64,000 bases of DNA from Anaeroplasma bactoclasticum (GTDB lineage: Bacteria; Bacillota_I; Bacilli_A; Acholeplasmatales; Anaeroplasmataceae), in contig JAMPGQ010000001.1 in the NCBI GenBank assembly GCA_023663825.1, positions 1 through 64,000 on the forward strand, given 5' to 3'. Position 1 is the stretch's first letter. Each line of letters starts with the position of its first letter. The position numbers and the translations under genes are program-made. This document shows, one piece after another, positions 17,801 to 25,477 of this stretch. The notes beneath the pieces were generated by a model, which made no database searches, was not told the origin of the DNA, and saw only the letters and a program-made list of their open reading frames with translations.

Positions 17801-20800
17801 ACATCTTCATTAGAAACATTGATTGTATAAACTCCACCCTTATCAGTTGGTAAAAATCCTTCAACACGAGTTCCATTTAAGCTTAATTCACTTAAGGTGG
17901 CATCTGTATTTGGATCTCTTATAATTGTAAAAATATATGGATCATCCTTATTAGAGGTTGTCTTATCCTCTGCAATTACATACATTTGAATTGTTTTTGT
18001 AGAATTTGTTGGAATAGAAAATGCACTTGTTATAATATTTGTTATAAGGGTAGAATTTGATATAGATTTTCCATCTGGGTCAACAATAACTAAAGTTGCT
18101 TCCTTTGGCTTTTGTAGGGTAAACTTAATTTTAGCATCTGCTTCCTGCTCAGTTAAATGAATAGTATAATGTGGTTTTCCTACTACACTATCACGTTTTA
18201 CCTCTGCATTAGCATCATTTCGAATGCTTGTGATTTTTAAAGTAATATCAGAGGATGGATTTGCACGAGTAGTCCAAAGAATAATTTGATAATCCTTTGT
18301 TACATCCTCATCTTCAGCCTCTACACTTAGAGTTAATACCTGCTTAATAATAGTATCACTAAAAGAAATTGCAATATTTTCTAAGCTAGATGTTATTTTA
18401 GCCAAAGGAGAATGCAAGCTTGCTGTTATTGTAGCATTCGTTGAGGATTGTTCTACATATTCAATATCATAAGTATCAGAAATACACTCTGAAACATCAT
18501 GAATTAATACATTAGGTTCTTTAGAATCAATTTGGACAGCAAGATAATCTAACGAAACATCCTTAGACCCTTCACTACGCTCAATCGTTAAGGTGTAGGC
18601 CTCAAATTTTTCATTGACATTTTCATCGGCTAAGGACAATTTACCAAGTTCAGAATACACCTTTAAATCAAATACATTTTCACCAACACGTAAAGGAATA
18701 TCTCCACTTAAATTATAAGTGGCTGCTTGATTTACAAATGAAACATCTCCTAAAAAGTCTGTAATAGAATACTGAATACTCTTAGTTGCGTAAGGAACTG
18801 TAATTTTAGGTTGATTCTTTATAGTAGAATCAAATTCAAATTCTTGATTACTCTCTATATCCACTATAGGCTTATCATCAAAGCTTAAGGTAAATTGCTC
18901 CTTTTGTATTGTAGTTTGGGTGTCTGCAAAATAAATTCGTATTGCATACGTTCTTCCTTCAGTGTGTGTAAACTGGTCTACTTCTGATAAAACTGTAATA
19001 GTAAACTCATAAATATCCGTATCAGAATCTAGAAGTACGCTCCATGAAAGATCATCTATTCTACTACTATCACTTATACTAGTTTGGAAAAGAGCGAACT
19101 GAGAAATAGCTATTCTAAAGGTAAGTGAGGTTTGACTTTCAAGTTTTGGGAAAAACATCGAAAAGCTCTTGCAATCCTTAGAAAAAGCCTTATCAAAGTA
19201 TTGTCCTGTTGCAGTAGCTTCACAATCTATATTTTGAATAAAAAGCTCCTCAATAAAATTATCTTCATTTCCAGCACTTCTTTCGAAGCTAAAGCTATAC
19301 ACTACTCCTGCAGTTTCCTTTTCAGAAATTCCTTGGAGTTTTACTTCTTTAACCTCTCCAGCAGATAGGTCGATATCTATTTCAACTATACAATTTGTAG
19401 GTGTTCCATAAATAAAGCCATCACCATCAAATAGTGTCTCTTTTTTATCCTTTAATGTAATTGTAGCCTTTATTTTATCTGCAATATAAGGAAGCACAAT
19501 CTTATCATAGGTTTCCTCTTCTATAGTAAATGAAAGAGGAATTGTTGTATTTCCATATTGGAAAACAACATTTTCAATACCATTTTCTGTAGAACGTTCA
19601 TCAGCAGCTTTAGTTTCTACTATATATTCACTAAATTCACCATCTTGTGATTTTAAATAAATAAACAGAGTATCTCCAATAGTCCATATTGTATCCTCAC
19701 GATATAAATTTGCATCTGAATTGACGATTTCATTTGCTTCAGTTTTAGATACATATGCCTTTGTATATCCTGATTTCCAATCTAAAGAAAGCTTAAAATA
19801 ACTTCCTGGTGCTTCAGGTGTACCAGCTAAGCTTTTTTTAATTTCAAAAGAATTTTTAACCTTATCTAGACCAACACCAACAGTTTCTAGGCTGGTAAGC
19901 TCTGAAAGTACGCCTTGATTTTCGATATGAACTGCTGAAACCTTATTTAATGTTCTTTCCTTATCTGGGTCTGCAGTACTAAAATATAGGTAATACTCAC
20001 CACCACCAGAGGTTTTACTGCCAGGACGTAGGAGCTGGAATTTTTGAGTTTTAATTAAAAGTCTTTTTCTTTCACTTCTTTTAGTAAGAGAAAAATTTAC
20101 ATCATAGGTAAATTCATAAAAACCATCTTCATCGATTAAAGCTTCTTCTGCATCTATATATACTTTAGCAGATGAGGAATCAGGTTTAATTTTAAATTTA
20201 ATTTGATAGGTAGAAAAAGGGAGTAGGTGGGCACTATCTGTACCATAAACATCTACAGTAGGCTTACTTTCTTCTACCATATCTGAATCTTCATTTTTCT
20301 CTGTTTCAAGCTTAGAAAAATCTAATGTTTTTTCTTGTACAGCACCAGTCTCATCATAATAATAAGCCGTTGCTGTACCAAAGGTAAAGGTTTCTGTATC
20401 ATCCGCAGCAGCCTTCTTAATTGTTCCTGTATACGTTTTTGTTTTATTACTTTCTGAAGTAACAATAATATCTACCTTATATGTCAATTCTTTAAAAAGG
20501 TTACTATTAATATCGATAACCTCGCCATACGAAAAAGAAATTGAAGATTGATTGATATTATTAATTTTATAGTCTATAGTTGCATATTTATAATTTGGCT
20601 CAGCAGTAATACTAAAGCCTGTTGTATTATAAGGCAAGTCTTCTTTTATGGTAAGAGTATTTCCAGCAAAGGAATCACAAAGAAGTAATCCCTCATTAGA
20701 AACAATTTGTAAACTATCTGACTTTATTGTGGCATCATCACTTTTGCTTGTGTTATGATTTATTGTAATATAGTATACTTCTGGAATCAATGATGTTGAT

Positions 20801-21321
20801 AACTTTAAAGATAAAGTTATATTTATTTTCTTTACTCCATCAGGAATGGGCAAATCAACATATCCATTTTCTTTTAAATCGAATGTAGGCGTTCCAGCAG
20901 AAACAGAAGTTGGAGTGTAGTCTATTGTTGGTGTTATAGATTGGATTTCTTCTTTTTTTGTAAAATCAACCACTAATCTATACCATGTAACTCGATAAGG
21001 CATAGTTTGTTTAAAAGAAAAGGTATTAAATAGACCAGGAGTAGTTGCTGTAGCATCACTAGCCGTTAAGGTTTCATTAAATAATTCCTCATCCTCAGTT
21101 AAATCATCAGCAGTATCACCAACTAAAGCAGTTGCCTTAACTAAAGACGGCATATGTGCAGTCATAGAGGTACTACTAGCTAGCTTAGTAGGGGCTGTAG
21201 ATGAGGTTTTAGTATCTAAAGAAGAGGCTTGATCTAAATTAGAAAGAATGAAATTGTATCCGCTTAGGAGGAAAACCGTAGCGAAAAATGTTATAAATAT
21301 GAATTTAAAAATTTTTTTCAT
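11845..21321 (-). CDS. Giant membrane-anchored surface protein with cadherin-like and InlB-type repeats, 3,158 aa
   Basis: A cell-surface protein. An N-terminal signal peptide or anchor (KKIFKFIFITFFATVFLLSG) is followed by cadherin-like beta-sandwich modules (about residues 90-1740), seen as repeats of the form xYxLxIxR...DAxLxxLxLxG. Then come about 17 divergent InlB/Flg_new_2-type repeats of 70-85 residues (1745-3110), each with YTI, NGxI, YGxxxxFxxxPxxGYxIxxIxVDG and HxIxVxFxxI. The C-terminus has a transmembrane helix (about 3122-3147) and a basic tail KKRKDRYRY, so it is held in the membrane with the repeats outside. The ATG at 21321 is chosen over a GTG three codons earlier because GAGGAGTG precedes it. 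It follows the lipoprotein gene by 25 nt. Its first half is collinear with the 2,657-aa protein. A stalk or adhesin role is inferred. Confidence 0.88.
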   Translation of the reverse strand: MKKIFKFIFITFFATVFLLSGYNFILSNLDQASSLDTKTSSTAPTKLASSTSMTAHMPSLVKATALVGDTADDLTEDEELFNETLTASDATATTPGLFNTFSFKQTMPYRVTWYRLVVDFTKKEEIQSITPTIDYTPTSVSAGTPTFDLKENGYVDLPIPDGVKKINITLSLKLSTSLIPEVYYITINHNTSKSDDATIKSDSLQIVSNEGLLLCDSFAGNTLTIKEDLPYNTTGFSITAEPNYKYATIDYKINNINQSSISFSYGEVIDINSNLFKELTYKVDIIVTSESNKTKTYTGTIKKAAADDTETFTFGTATAYYYDETGAVQEKTLDFSKLETEKNEDSDMVEESKPTVDVYGTDSAHLLPFSTYQIKFKIKPDSSSAKVYIDAEEALIDEDGFYEFTYDVNFSLTKRSERKRLLIKTQKFQLLRPGSKTSGGGEYYLYFSTADPDKERTLNKVSAVHIENQGVLSELTSLETVGVGLDKVKNSFEIKKSLAGTPEAPGSYFKLSLDWKSGYTKAYVSKTEANEIVNSDANLYREDTIWTIGDTLFIYLKSQDGEFSEYIVETKAADERSTENGIENVVFQYGNTTIPLSFTIEEETYDKIVLPYIADKIKATITLKDKKETLFDGDGFIYGTPTNCIVEIDIDLSAGEVKEVKLQGISEKETAGVVYSFSFERSAGNEDNFIEELFIQNIDCEATATGQYFDKAFSKDCKSFSMFFPKLESQTSLTFRIAISQFALFQTSISDSSRIDDLSWSVLLDSDTDIYEFTITVLSEVDQFTHTEGRTYAIRIYFADTQTTIQKEQFTLSFDDKPIVDIESNQEFEFDSTIKNQPKITVPYATKSIQYSITDFLGDVSFVNQAATYNLSGDIPLRVGENVFDLKVYSELGKLSLADENVNEKFEAYTLTIERSEGSKDVSLDYLAVQIDSKEPNVLIHDVSECISDTYDIEYVEQSSTNATITASLHSPLAKITSSLENIAISFSDTIIKQVLTLSVEAEDEDVTKDYQIILWTTRANPSSDITLKITSIRNDANAEVKRDSVVGKPHYTIHLTEQEADAKIKFTLQKPKEATLVIVDPDGKSISNSTLITNIITSAFSIPTNSTKTIQMYVIAEDKTTSNKDDPYIFTIIRDPNTDATLSELSLNGTRVEGFLPTDKGGVYTINVSNEDVNTYTLTGILNQETSRIVSNTCIDASLSVGENVFELVTLAEDNVTSYTYQVIIIKDAPRELTGLEAYVLEEQKQMTPSFSKEEDHYQVNLTYQEKSLRFEATTYEQNSIKLIIDGEEFDTLEITEIPYGTTLSYILRVYTASQVFKDYEIAVFRAEPSHDATLSSLSLALTTFEEVNEEKDFEDFEAGVVPIPSKIFISNVEYDYVFASILAEPSDVNAKITSDPITDTYLEIGDNDFEITCLAEDETTTCTYYLKVVRDAPTTLDELEIWVAEENVLYDFTPDEVDYAITIDYPQDEATLVYGSAYLELGLVDIELFEVGFDGNEQSYEGTLISGLIPDQPRTFKIHITAQSGAYKDYTVEICRDSGSDECFIESFGYKYNEFDTEIIALEMKKTQFEYFYAVDRTTTTFDISQLEVSLKASYTLPDDLDLIPGVPNVKKITVTSENGKENEYTFTIYPADINATITDINLLDSKTKETLLGVDNVSFIDYENGIYTLILPNAVDEVYLEVLKESQYATVLLDGEIYENKVLPLALNENKFDIYIQSEYAKLNPQVDVEEKVSIVVTRAVNPIVCINRTGLAIGEATIEQEVLYGDSLVIDLALDGHILKKAMIGSEEIIFPASSWIYTKENLTNDLTIDVEYEPIIYEITVDIIGSGSITPAPTDGKIYIPFGSTQQFDFIPDEGYGLKEISLDGSRLQNVTSINLSFVDSSASDHEIKVTFEILSYPISLEVIGEGTVKRTSPVEESYSKGNHSFTIEHGTTLDLEFISTPGNELKSITINGEAILASKTFTQVIKGPYTISVEFGPILYEIELENVTGNGQISPSDNQSYYYHEDALYTFIPASGYHVSEIVVDGDALSEDDLASAIEHGYTFTEIEESHKLSVSFAINIYAITITQTKNGMIKDEFGETLETNVVEVEHASSITFTIAPLEGCSIVSLIVDGTNLPASDTYTFSSVVMDHSISAVFKGNTSNYSVYHHLQYIESDDYEEIHIDTIEALVNDEIQYLVPFRPGFEAAPIFPITVLPNDAARVDVYYKRLSYELTHTAHQGLAQFNGAGTYKFGEAVVIEATFNQGYRFAGFTTNDEALLSGSTENPYSFTMPAGDILIDFDLTRYYQINIAPTRNGVMSINPGVYEIAEGENLTITFEPNEGYVVDTLIVNSIRLEEYDQLSYTFQRVRTDYSFSITFKQILFTITTTLIENGIAAFEDTIQLPYGSTKEITILPRTGYRLVNLIVDDESLGAISSYTLENILQHHTIQIEVEQLYYRIVVSKTEGGSINPVGNAVVMHGADKFFTFIPEVGYYVKNVKLDNREDLGSISNYIFENVTNDHSLSVEFAQYTYTIETNTPQHGEIEADGSLTVNYGENRTLTFLPEEGYVISDVIINNRSVGALSSYTLLNILENQSVEVLFDQIYYTIEVQATEHGTLSPNETCHLPYGGSQEFIITPEEGYYISRLEIDGHVIPAILEYKFENILENHSISVEFEKLVYTIDIDIDGQGDVDLAHHSVVDYGTDLTIHIVPEYGQRVRLLEIDGQTSLNVDEISLPKISQNHQIHIAFEQITYTLSIAHRGNGSIQPDRTSIIVNYGENQTFSFLPARGNGIKDVLIDGVSIGAPSSYTLENILANHTVLVEFEELFHTITVSVGQNGTADVPNENIVAHDSNLACRFVPNEGYVISNIIVDGESVGNDITGYYFSNITSDHTLEVEFTEILFDITVFFGPHGKITYPTEEGPVVPNDKISIPYGSDIEFEITADEHYFPKIWINGEVVDTTNQLKLTSIMNDYMLQIDFTQLIHIDITTEGNGTAPESSDYEIYTPLTLVFKPDLGNQVKEVLVDGKTVGKVDNYTFSSLLSDHNLHIIFEQTLFQINYSIHGQGSIEGNKDLTSLTYGDSATLTITPAEGWTLEILFVDGEQTELVNNQIVINNVDSDVEIVVYFSQTPVRSIPMWIIILLAIIILILIILLILVSIWNKKRKDRYRY
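11985..16090 (-). repeat. Array of about 17 InlB-type (divergent B-repeat) modules
   Basis: Within the 3,158-aa protein, modules of about 75 residues recur with the core PxxGYxIxxIxVDGxSxGxxSxYTLxNIxxxHxIxVxFEQL. Copies differ at most positions, so the array is old and not a recent DNA-level amplification. One unlike module (about 14665-14875, starting NYSVYHHLQYIESDDYEE) with a MucBP-like look interrupts it after the fifth copy. Counts are by eye. Confidence 0.75.
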
Positions 21322-21346
21322 AAATATCACTCCTCGTTCATTTTTT

Positions 21347-22465
21347 CTAATCTAGCACTGCGATTTTATATCCTTCTGTTATTCCTTCAAATTCAACAAC
21401 AACAGAATACGTACCTGGCTCATCAAATTGTTCTTTTAAAATTCCATTTAAATAAAATGTGAAGTTACAAGACAATCGATTTACAACTCTTTTTCTAATT
21501 CCATCCTCACAATAATATATAACTAATCCTTGGGAACTAAATGCCTCTCCAACAGAAAATTTTAGGATTGCATCATCAATAGATAGCTCTAATTCCTTTT
21601 GGATCACTCTATACAAAACCTCTATCAAAGCCTCACATTCAATATTTTCATATTGAATCAATAGCACATAGGTTCCTGTCTCAGTAAATTCTTCTACTGG
21701 TATAGCATTATAAAACAGACTAAAGCTACATAATGTACTTTGAATTGGCACATTTGTATTCGTAATTGTATCCTTGATACTGACATAGATTTGTTCCTTT
21801 TCAAATGGCTCATTTAAATAGTAGGTAAGCTTAGACTTTTCCTTATCTACAACCAATTTATCATTTGTAGTAGAATTCAAATCATGAAGGACTTCAATAT
21901 ATTGATTAGCAACATAAGTAGTTTGATTATATCGATATGTAATAATAATACGATATAATCCAGCCTCATCTAATTTATCCTTTGTAATTCCATTAAAGGA
22001 TAAGCTGATTTCACATTCTAAAAGACTGATGCTTCTTTGATAAGCATTATCCTCTAGAAATGCCAATTCTAAACCATTACTCTCAAAAGCCTCATTTACA
22101 TAATAGGTAGTTTTATAAGGCTCATGGGTTATAACTAAGGAATAGCTTGGTTGATGGGGCTTAGAAATTACTTCTACTTGGTAATCTACTTGTAAGCCTA
22201 AATAAGATACAAATACCTGTTTTATTCCTAAGCTCATCGTATCGATTGAAGAAAAAGTGGCTTCCTTAGTTACATCTTCCTTATTCGTCTCATAAACGGC
22301 ATAAACCGTGATTCCAGTAGGAATATAGGCTAAACCTACATAAGTGGTAATTTCTTTAGGAGTATTCAATTCTAAAGATAAAAGCTTTTCTTCTTTTGTT
22401 TTTTTACAACTAGAAAGTGATAAAAAAAACACAACAAGAAGAAAGACCGATATGATTTTTTTCAC
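21347..22465 (-). CDS. Lipoprotein with four Ig-like modules, 372 aa
   Basis: A membrane lipoprotein. The signal peptide KKIISVFLLVVFFLSLSSC ends in a lipobox LSSC with the lipidated Cys at residue 20. The rest is four related beta-sandwich modules of 70-90 residues, each with a YYVNEAFESNGLELA-like start and a FTETGTYVLLIQYE-like end, similar to bacterial Ig-like (Ig_3/Big-type) domains. No catalytic domain is seen. The start is GTG at 22465 with AGAGGAAG upstream. It precedes the 3,158-aa giant gene by 25 nt in one apparent operon, so it may assist display or anchoring of that protein; this is inference. Confidence 0.85.
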   Translation of the reverse strand: MKKIISVFLLVVFFLSLSSCKKTKEEKLLSLELNTPKEITTYVGLAYIPTGITVYAVYETNKEDVTKEATFSSIDTMSLGIKQVFVSYLGLQVDYQVEVISKPHQPSYSLVITHEPYKTTYYVNEAFESNGLELAFLEDNAYQRSISLLECEISLSFNGITKDKLDEAGLYRIIITYRYNQTTYVANQYIEVLHDLNSTTNDKLVVDKEKSKLTYYLNEPFEKEQIYVSIKDTITNTNVPIQSTLCSFSLFYNAIPVEEFTETGTYVLLIQYENIECEALIEVLYRVIQKELELSIDDAILKFSVGEAFSSQGLVIYYCEDGIRKRVVNRLSCNFTFYLNGILKEQFDEPGTYSVVVEFEGITEGYKIAVLD

Positions 22466-22503
22466 TTTTTCTCTTCCTCTTCTTAATAATCTTAGGTTCC
22501 AAA

Positions 22504-22559
22504 TAAAAGAGAATTTTCTCTTTTACTTGAAATCTAAGACTATCTTAAACGATAGTCTT
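22504..22559. terminator. Two tandem hairpins between the EAL gene and the lipoprotein gene
   Basis: AAGACTATC/GATAGTCTT (22536-22559) and the palindrome TAAAAGAGAA/TTCTCTTTTA (22504-22525) follow the EAL gene stop. On the minus strand only the second is followed by a T-rich stretch (CTCTTTTATTT). They probably end the upstream operon or cause partial read-through. No convincing promoter for the lipoprotein gene is visible in this 101-nt gap. Confidence 0.6.
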
Positions 22560-22566
22560 TTGATTT

Positions 22567-25461
22567 TTATTGTTTTTCTGCTTTAATATACTTAAACTTA
22601 TTCGCATAATCCACAGATTTATAATTAGAGTTAACAACACTCTTATGCTCTTCCATCAAATCATCAATAACCTTATTGATTCTTCGAACAGAAAGCTGTG
22701 AACGAACCATTGTATAATATGGCGTTCTTACATGTGCCTTTTTATCAGAAACATCTCTATGTGGAAATTGACGTTCTGGATATTTAGATGGATCCATAGC
22801 TAAATATACTTTAAGCTTCTTAGAGGTTAAGGATAGCTTACATACTAATTTTCTTCCAATATAGAAGCTATCATAGAAATTCGTTAGCTTATTTGAAACA
22901 TTTGAGTATTTCATAATTTCATTTTTGACAATATTAAATACCTGCTTTAATTCTGGAGAAGCCTTTTTGATTCGATCAAGGAAGGTTCTTCTAGTACGTC
23001 TATAGTAATTTAATCCATCAATGATTTCATAATAACCATCTCTTAGCTCATCCTTAGCATATGTACTCCATTCATCCTGATATTTATCACGATAGGATTG
23101 AATGATAGCCTCTAACTCTTCTAAAGAAAGCTTTGGCTTAACAAGATGTTCCATTTCCTCCTCGTCATCTTCATCTTCTTCATCATCTGCAACATCTGTT
23201 CTAGATAATGTTGAAATATCAAGATTAAGATTACGGTCTGCTTCTTCTTGTTCTCTAATTTGTTCTTGAGCATCAACGACAACAGTTTCTTCTTGTTCAT
23301 CCTCAATTTGCTTAAGCTTTAGCTCATTGATTAATGCTTCTAAGTCTTCACGCTCTTTACGTTCTTGTTCAAGACGTTCTCTTAAGGATTTTGCTTCAGC
23401 CTCAGCCTTTTCAATTCTATATCTAGAATCATCCTGACGCTTTGTTAAACGTTCAACAAGCTCATCGATATTAAATACAGGCTGATTTCTTTGATTTTCC
23501 TTTAAATCATCAATCTGCTTTTGAAGGAGTTCATAGTCTCTATCACGTGTATCTCTTACGAAATAACGATCACGACCACGATCAGCATATCTTAAATCAC
23601 TAACCTCTCTACGTAAGCGTGAGATTTCATCCTCATAATCATAGTAGTTTCTATCTCTATATTCTCTTTGAATATACGTGTTAGTAGATGTATTTTGACT
23701 AGCCTTAAGACGTTCAATTTCAAGACGTAATGCATCATATTCAGAAGAATGATCTTTTTCCTTTGGCTGATTTTGCATTCTAGCCATTTCATCACGCATA
23801 CGCTTCATTTCATCCTCATGAGCCTGACGTTTTTGTTCTTCAAGAGTAGACTGGAATTGACGGCGCATTTCTTCCATTTGACGGCGCATTTCTTCCATTT
23901 CCTTATTTTGTTCAGGTACAACAGTAGTTCCACCTAAACCAGAAATGTTGATTGAGGTACCACCATTTGGAGTTCCAAGATTTGCATCCACATTAACATC
24001 AACTGATGCATCCTTACCCTCATCCTTAGATTTCTTTTTCTTAGGAGTTTTTTCCTCCTCTTCCTCTTCTTCAAATTCAGGTAAATTGAAGTTGAATACT
24101 CGATCAGCAAATGGATCAAACATAGGAAGTGGAATTGGTTCAGAAATAACATAGCCCTGGACAATAACATCACGACAAATTTGAGCAAGCTCTGTTAATG
24201 TTTTTTCATCGGATACACCCTCACAAATTAGCTTATAATTTAGGTTTAAAAGCATACGTAAGATATTTTTAACAACGACACGATCCTTTTCTGTTGCAAG
24301 CTTATTTTTAAAGAATAGCATATCAAGCTTTACATATTCAAAGGAGCTTGTTGTTAAAGATTCCATTGAGGATAATTCCTTACCAAAATCATCCATCGCA
24401 ACAGTAAAGCCAAACTGACGTAAACGCATGATAATTTTAGAAATATATTCATAGTTTTCCATCAATGTATTTTCAGCAATTTCAAGACTGATATTCTTTG
24501 GATTGATTTGATAAGATTGAACAGTTTCCATTACTCTATTTTCAAAGTTTGGTGTCATAAATTGAACCTTTGATACGTTAACAGAAATGATAATATCACT
24601 TCTTCCTCGTTGAATCATTCTTTGAGCAAGCTCACATGCTGATTTTAGCATCAAATCATCAATATAACGAATAAAGCCAGTTTGTTCAAATAAAGGAATA
24701 AAGTCACCTGGATTAAATTTAAAGCCAGTCTCTTCATCCTCCCAACGGCAAAGAATTTCACCACCAACAACCTTACCCGTTCTTAAATCAACATTAGGCT
24801 GAATATATGGAACAAATTTATTTTGTTCAAAATCAGGTTGTTTTTCAGCATTAATCTTCTTTAACTTTTCAAAAATTGCTCTTACATCATCTGTATAATA
24901 ATATAAGTTATTTTCAACCATTTTAGAAAAGGATGTGATTACAGAAGATACATAAATAATCTCTGGGTCATCTAAAGGAGCATTTTCGTAAATACCAAAA
25001 TTTAAATAGAAATCATATTCCCCAAAGCCATCAATTGGCATTTCAACCAAACGACGTTCCATACTTTGGCACATCGCACGAATATCTTCTTTTGCCTTAT
25101 TATCAAGAATTAAGAAGAACTTATCAAATTCGATTCGACTAATCATTTCATATTTATTTAAGCCCTTAAGTAAGCATTCTGTAATTTCATACATCAATCT
25201 ACTTCTTCTAGGATAGTTCATATACAGGTAGCTTAAATTGCGCATTTCAACTACCAAAACGGTAGGATTAGAAAATTTCTTTATTTTCTTTTCTAAATAT
25301 TTTTCTAATCCTTTTTTATTGTAAATTAAGCATTCATTATCCATATATTGACTAGCTCTAGTTTGCTTTCTGTGATTATAGCGGTAAGCTATTATAGCAA
25401 TCAATAAAGCAATGACTACAACACATGGAATTATAATAGCAAGTGCTTGTTCAAGTTTCAT
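22567..25461 (-). CDS. Membrane EAL-domain protein with degenerate GGDEF, coiled coil and extra C-terminal domain, 964 aa
   Basis: A likely cyclic-di-GMP phosphodiesterase or c-di-GMP receptor at the membrane. Residues 6-27 form a transmembrane helix. Residues about 45-200 are a GGDEF-type domain whose signature is replaced by IEFDKF (110-115), so it cannot be a cyclase. Residues about 205-455 are an EAL domain keeping the expected metal and catalytic positions: E235 (EIL), N295, E327, D357/D358 (DDFG), K378, E414 and Q435. An acidic stretch, a Lys-rich patch, a long charged coiled coil (about 515-750) and a DEEDEDDEEE tract follow. Residues about 826-937 form a domain also seen, from memory, in many uncharacterised clostridial proteins (core YIGRKLVCKLSLTSKKLKVYLA, then DVSDKKA). 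It starts 16 nt after the 2,657-aa giant gene, so it is co-transcribed with surface proteins. Confidence 0.9.
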   Translation of the reverse strand: MKLEQALAIIIPCVVVIALLIAIIAYRYNHRKQTRASQYMDNECLIYNKKGLEKYLEKKIKKFSNPTVLVVEMRNLSYLYMNYPRRSRLMYEITECLLKGLNKYEMISRIEFDKFFLILDNKAKEDIRAMCQSMERRLVEMPIDGFGEYDFYLNFGIYENAPLDDPEIIYVSSVITSFSKMVENNLYYYTDDVRAIFEKLKKINAEKQPDFEQNKFVPYIQPNVDLRTGKVVGGEILCRWEDEETGFKFNPGDFIPLFEQTGFIRYIDDLMLKSACELAQRMIQRGRSDIIISVNVSKVQFMTPNFENRVMETVQSYQINPKNISLEIAENTLMENYEYISKIIMRLRQFGFTVAMDDFGKELSSMESLTTSSFEYVKLDMLFFKNKLATEKDRVVVKNILRMLLNLNYKLICEGVSDEKTLTELAQICRDVIVQGYVISEPIPLPMFDPFADRVFNFNLPEFEEEEEEEKTPKKKKSKDEGKDASVDVNVDANLGTPNGGTSINISGLGGTTVVPEQNKEMEEMRRQMEEMRRQFQSTLEEQKRQAHEDEMKRMRDEMARMQNQPKEKDHSSEYDALRLEIERLKASQNTSTNTYIQREYRDRNYYDYEDEISRLRREVSDLRYADRGRDRYFVRDTRDRDYELLQKQIDDLKENQRNQPVFNIDELVERLTKRQDDSRYRIEKAEAEAKSLRERLEQERKEREDLEALINELKLKQIEDEQEETVVVDAQEQIREQEEADRNLNLDISTLSRTDVADDEEDEDDEEEMEHLVKPKLSLEELEAIIQSYRDKYQDEWSTYAKDELRDGYYEIIDGLNYYRRTRRTFLDRIKKASPELKQVFNIVKNEIMKYSNVSNKLTNFYDSFYIGRKLVCKLSLTSKKLKVYLAMDPSKYPERQFPHRDVSDKKAHVRTPYYTMVRSQLSVRRINKVIDDLMEEHKSVVNSNYKSVDYANKFKYIKAEKQ
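23860..23901 (-). repeat. 21-bp tandem duplication in the EAL gene coiled coil
   Basis: Two identical copies of a 21-bp unit (ACGGCGCATTTCTTCCATTT plus G on the plus strand) encode the consecutive heptads MEEMRRQ MEEMRRQ. Being identical at DNA level in an otherwise diverged coding region, it looks like a recent in-frame slippage that lengthened the coiled coil by one heptad. Confidence 0.75.
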
Positions 25462-25477
25462 ATTTTCATCCTCACTT

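Noticed and set aside
22466-22566. Vegetative promoter for the lipoprotein gene
   Set aside because: No pair of -35 and -10 boxes with acceptable spacing could be found; expression may come from read-through or another sigma factor.
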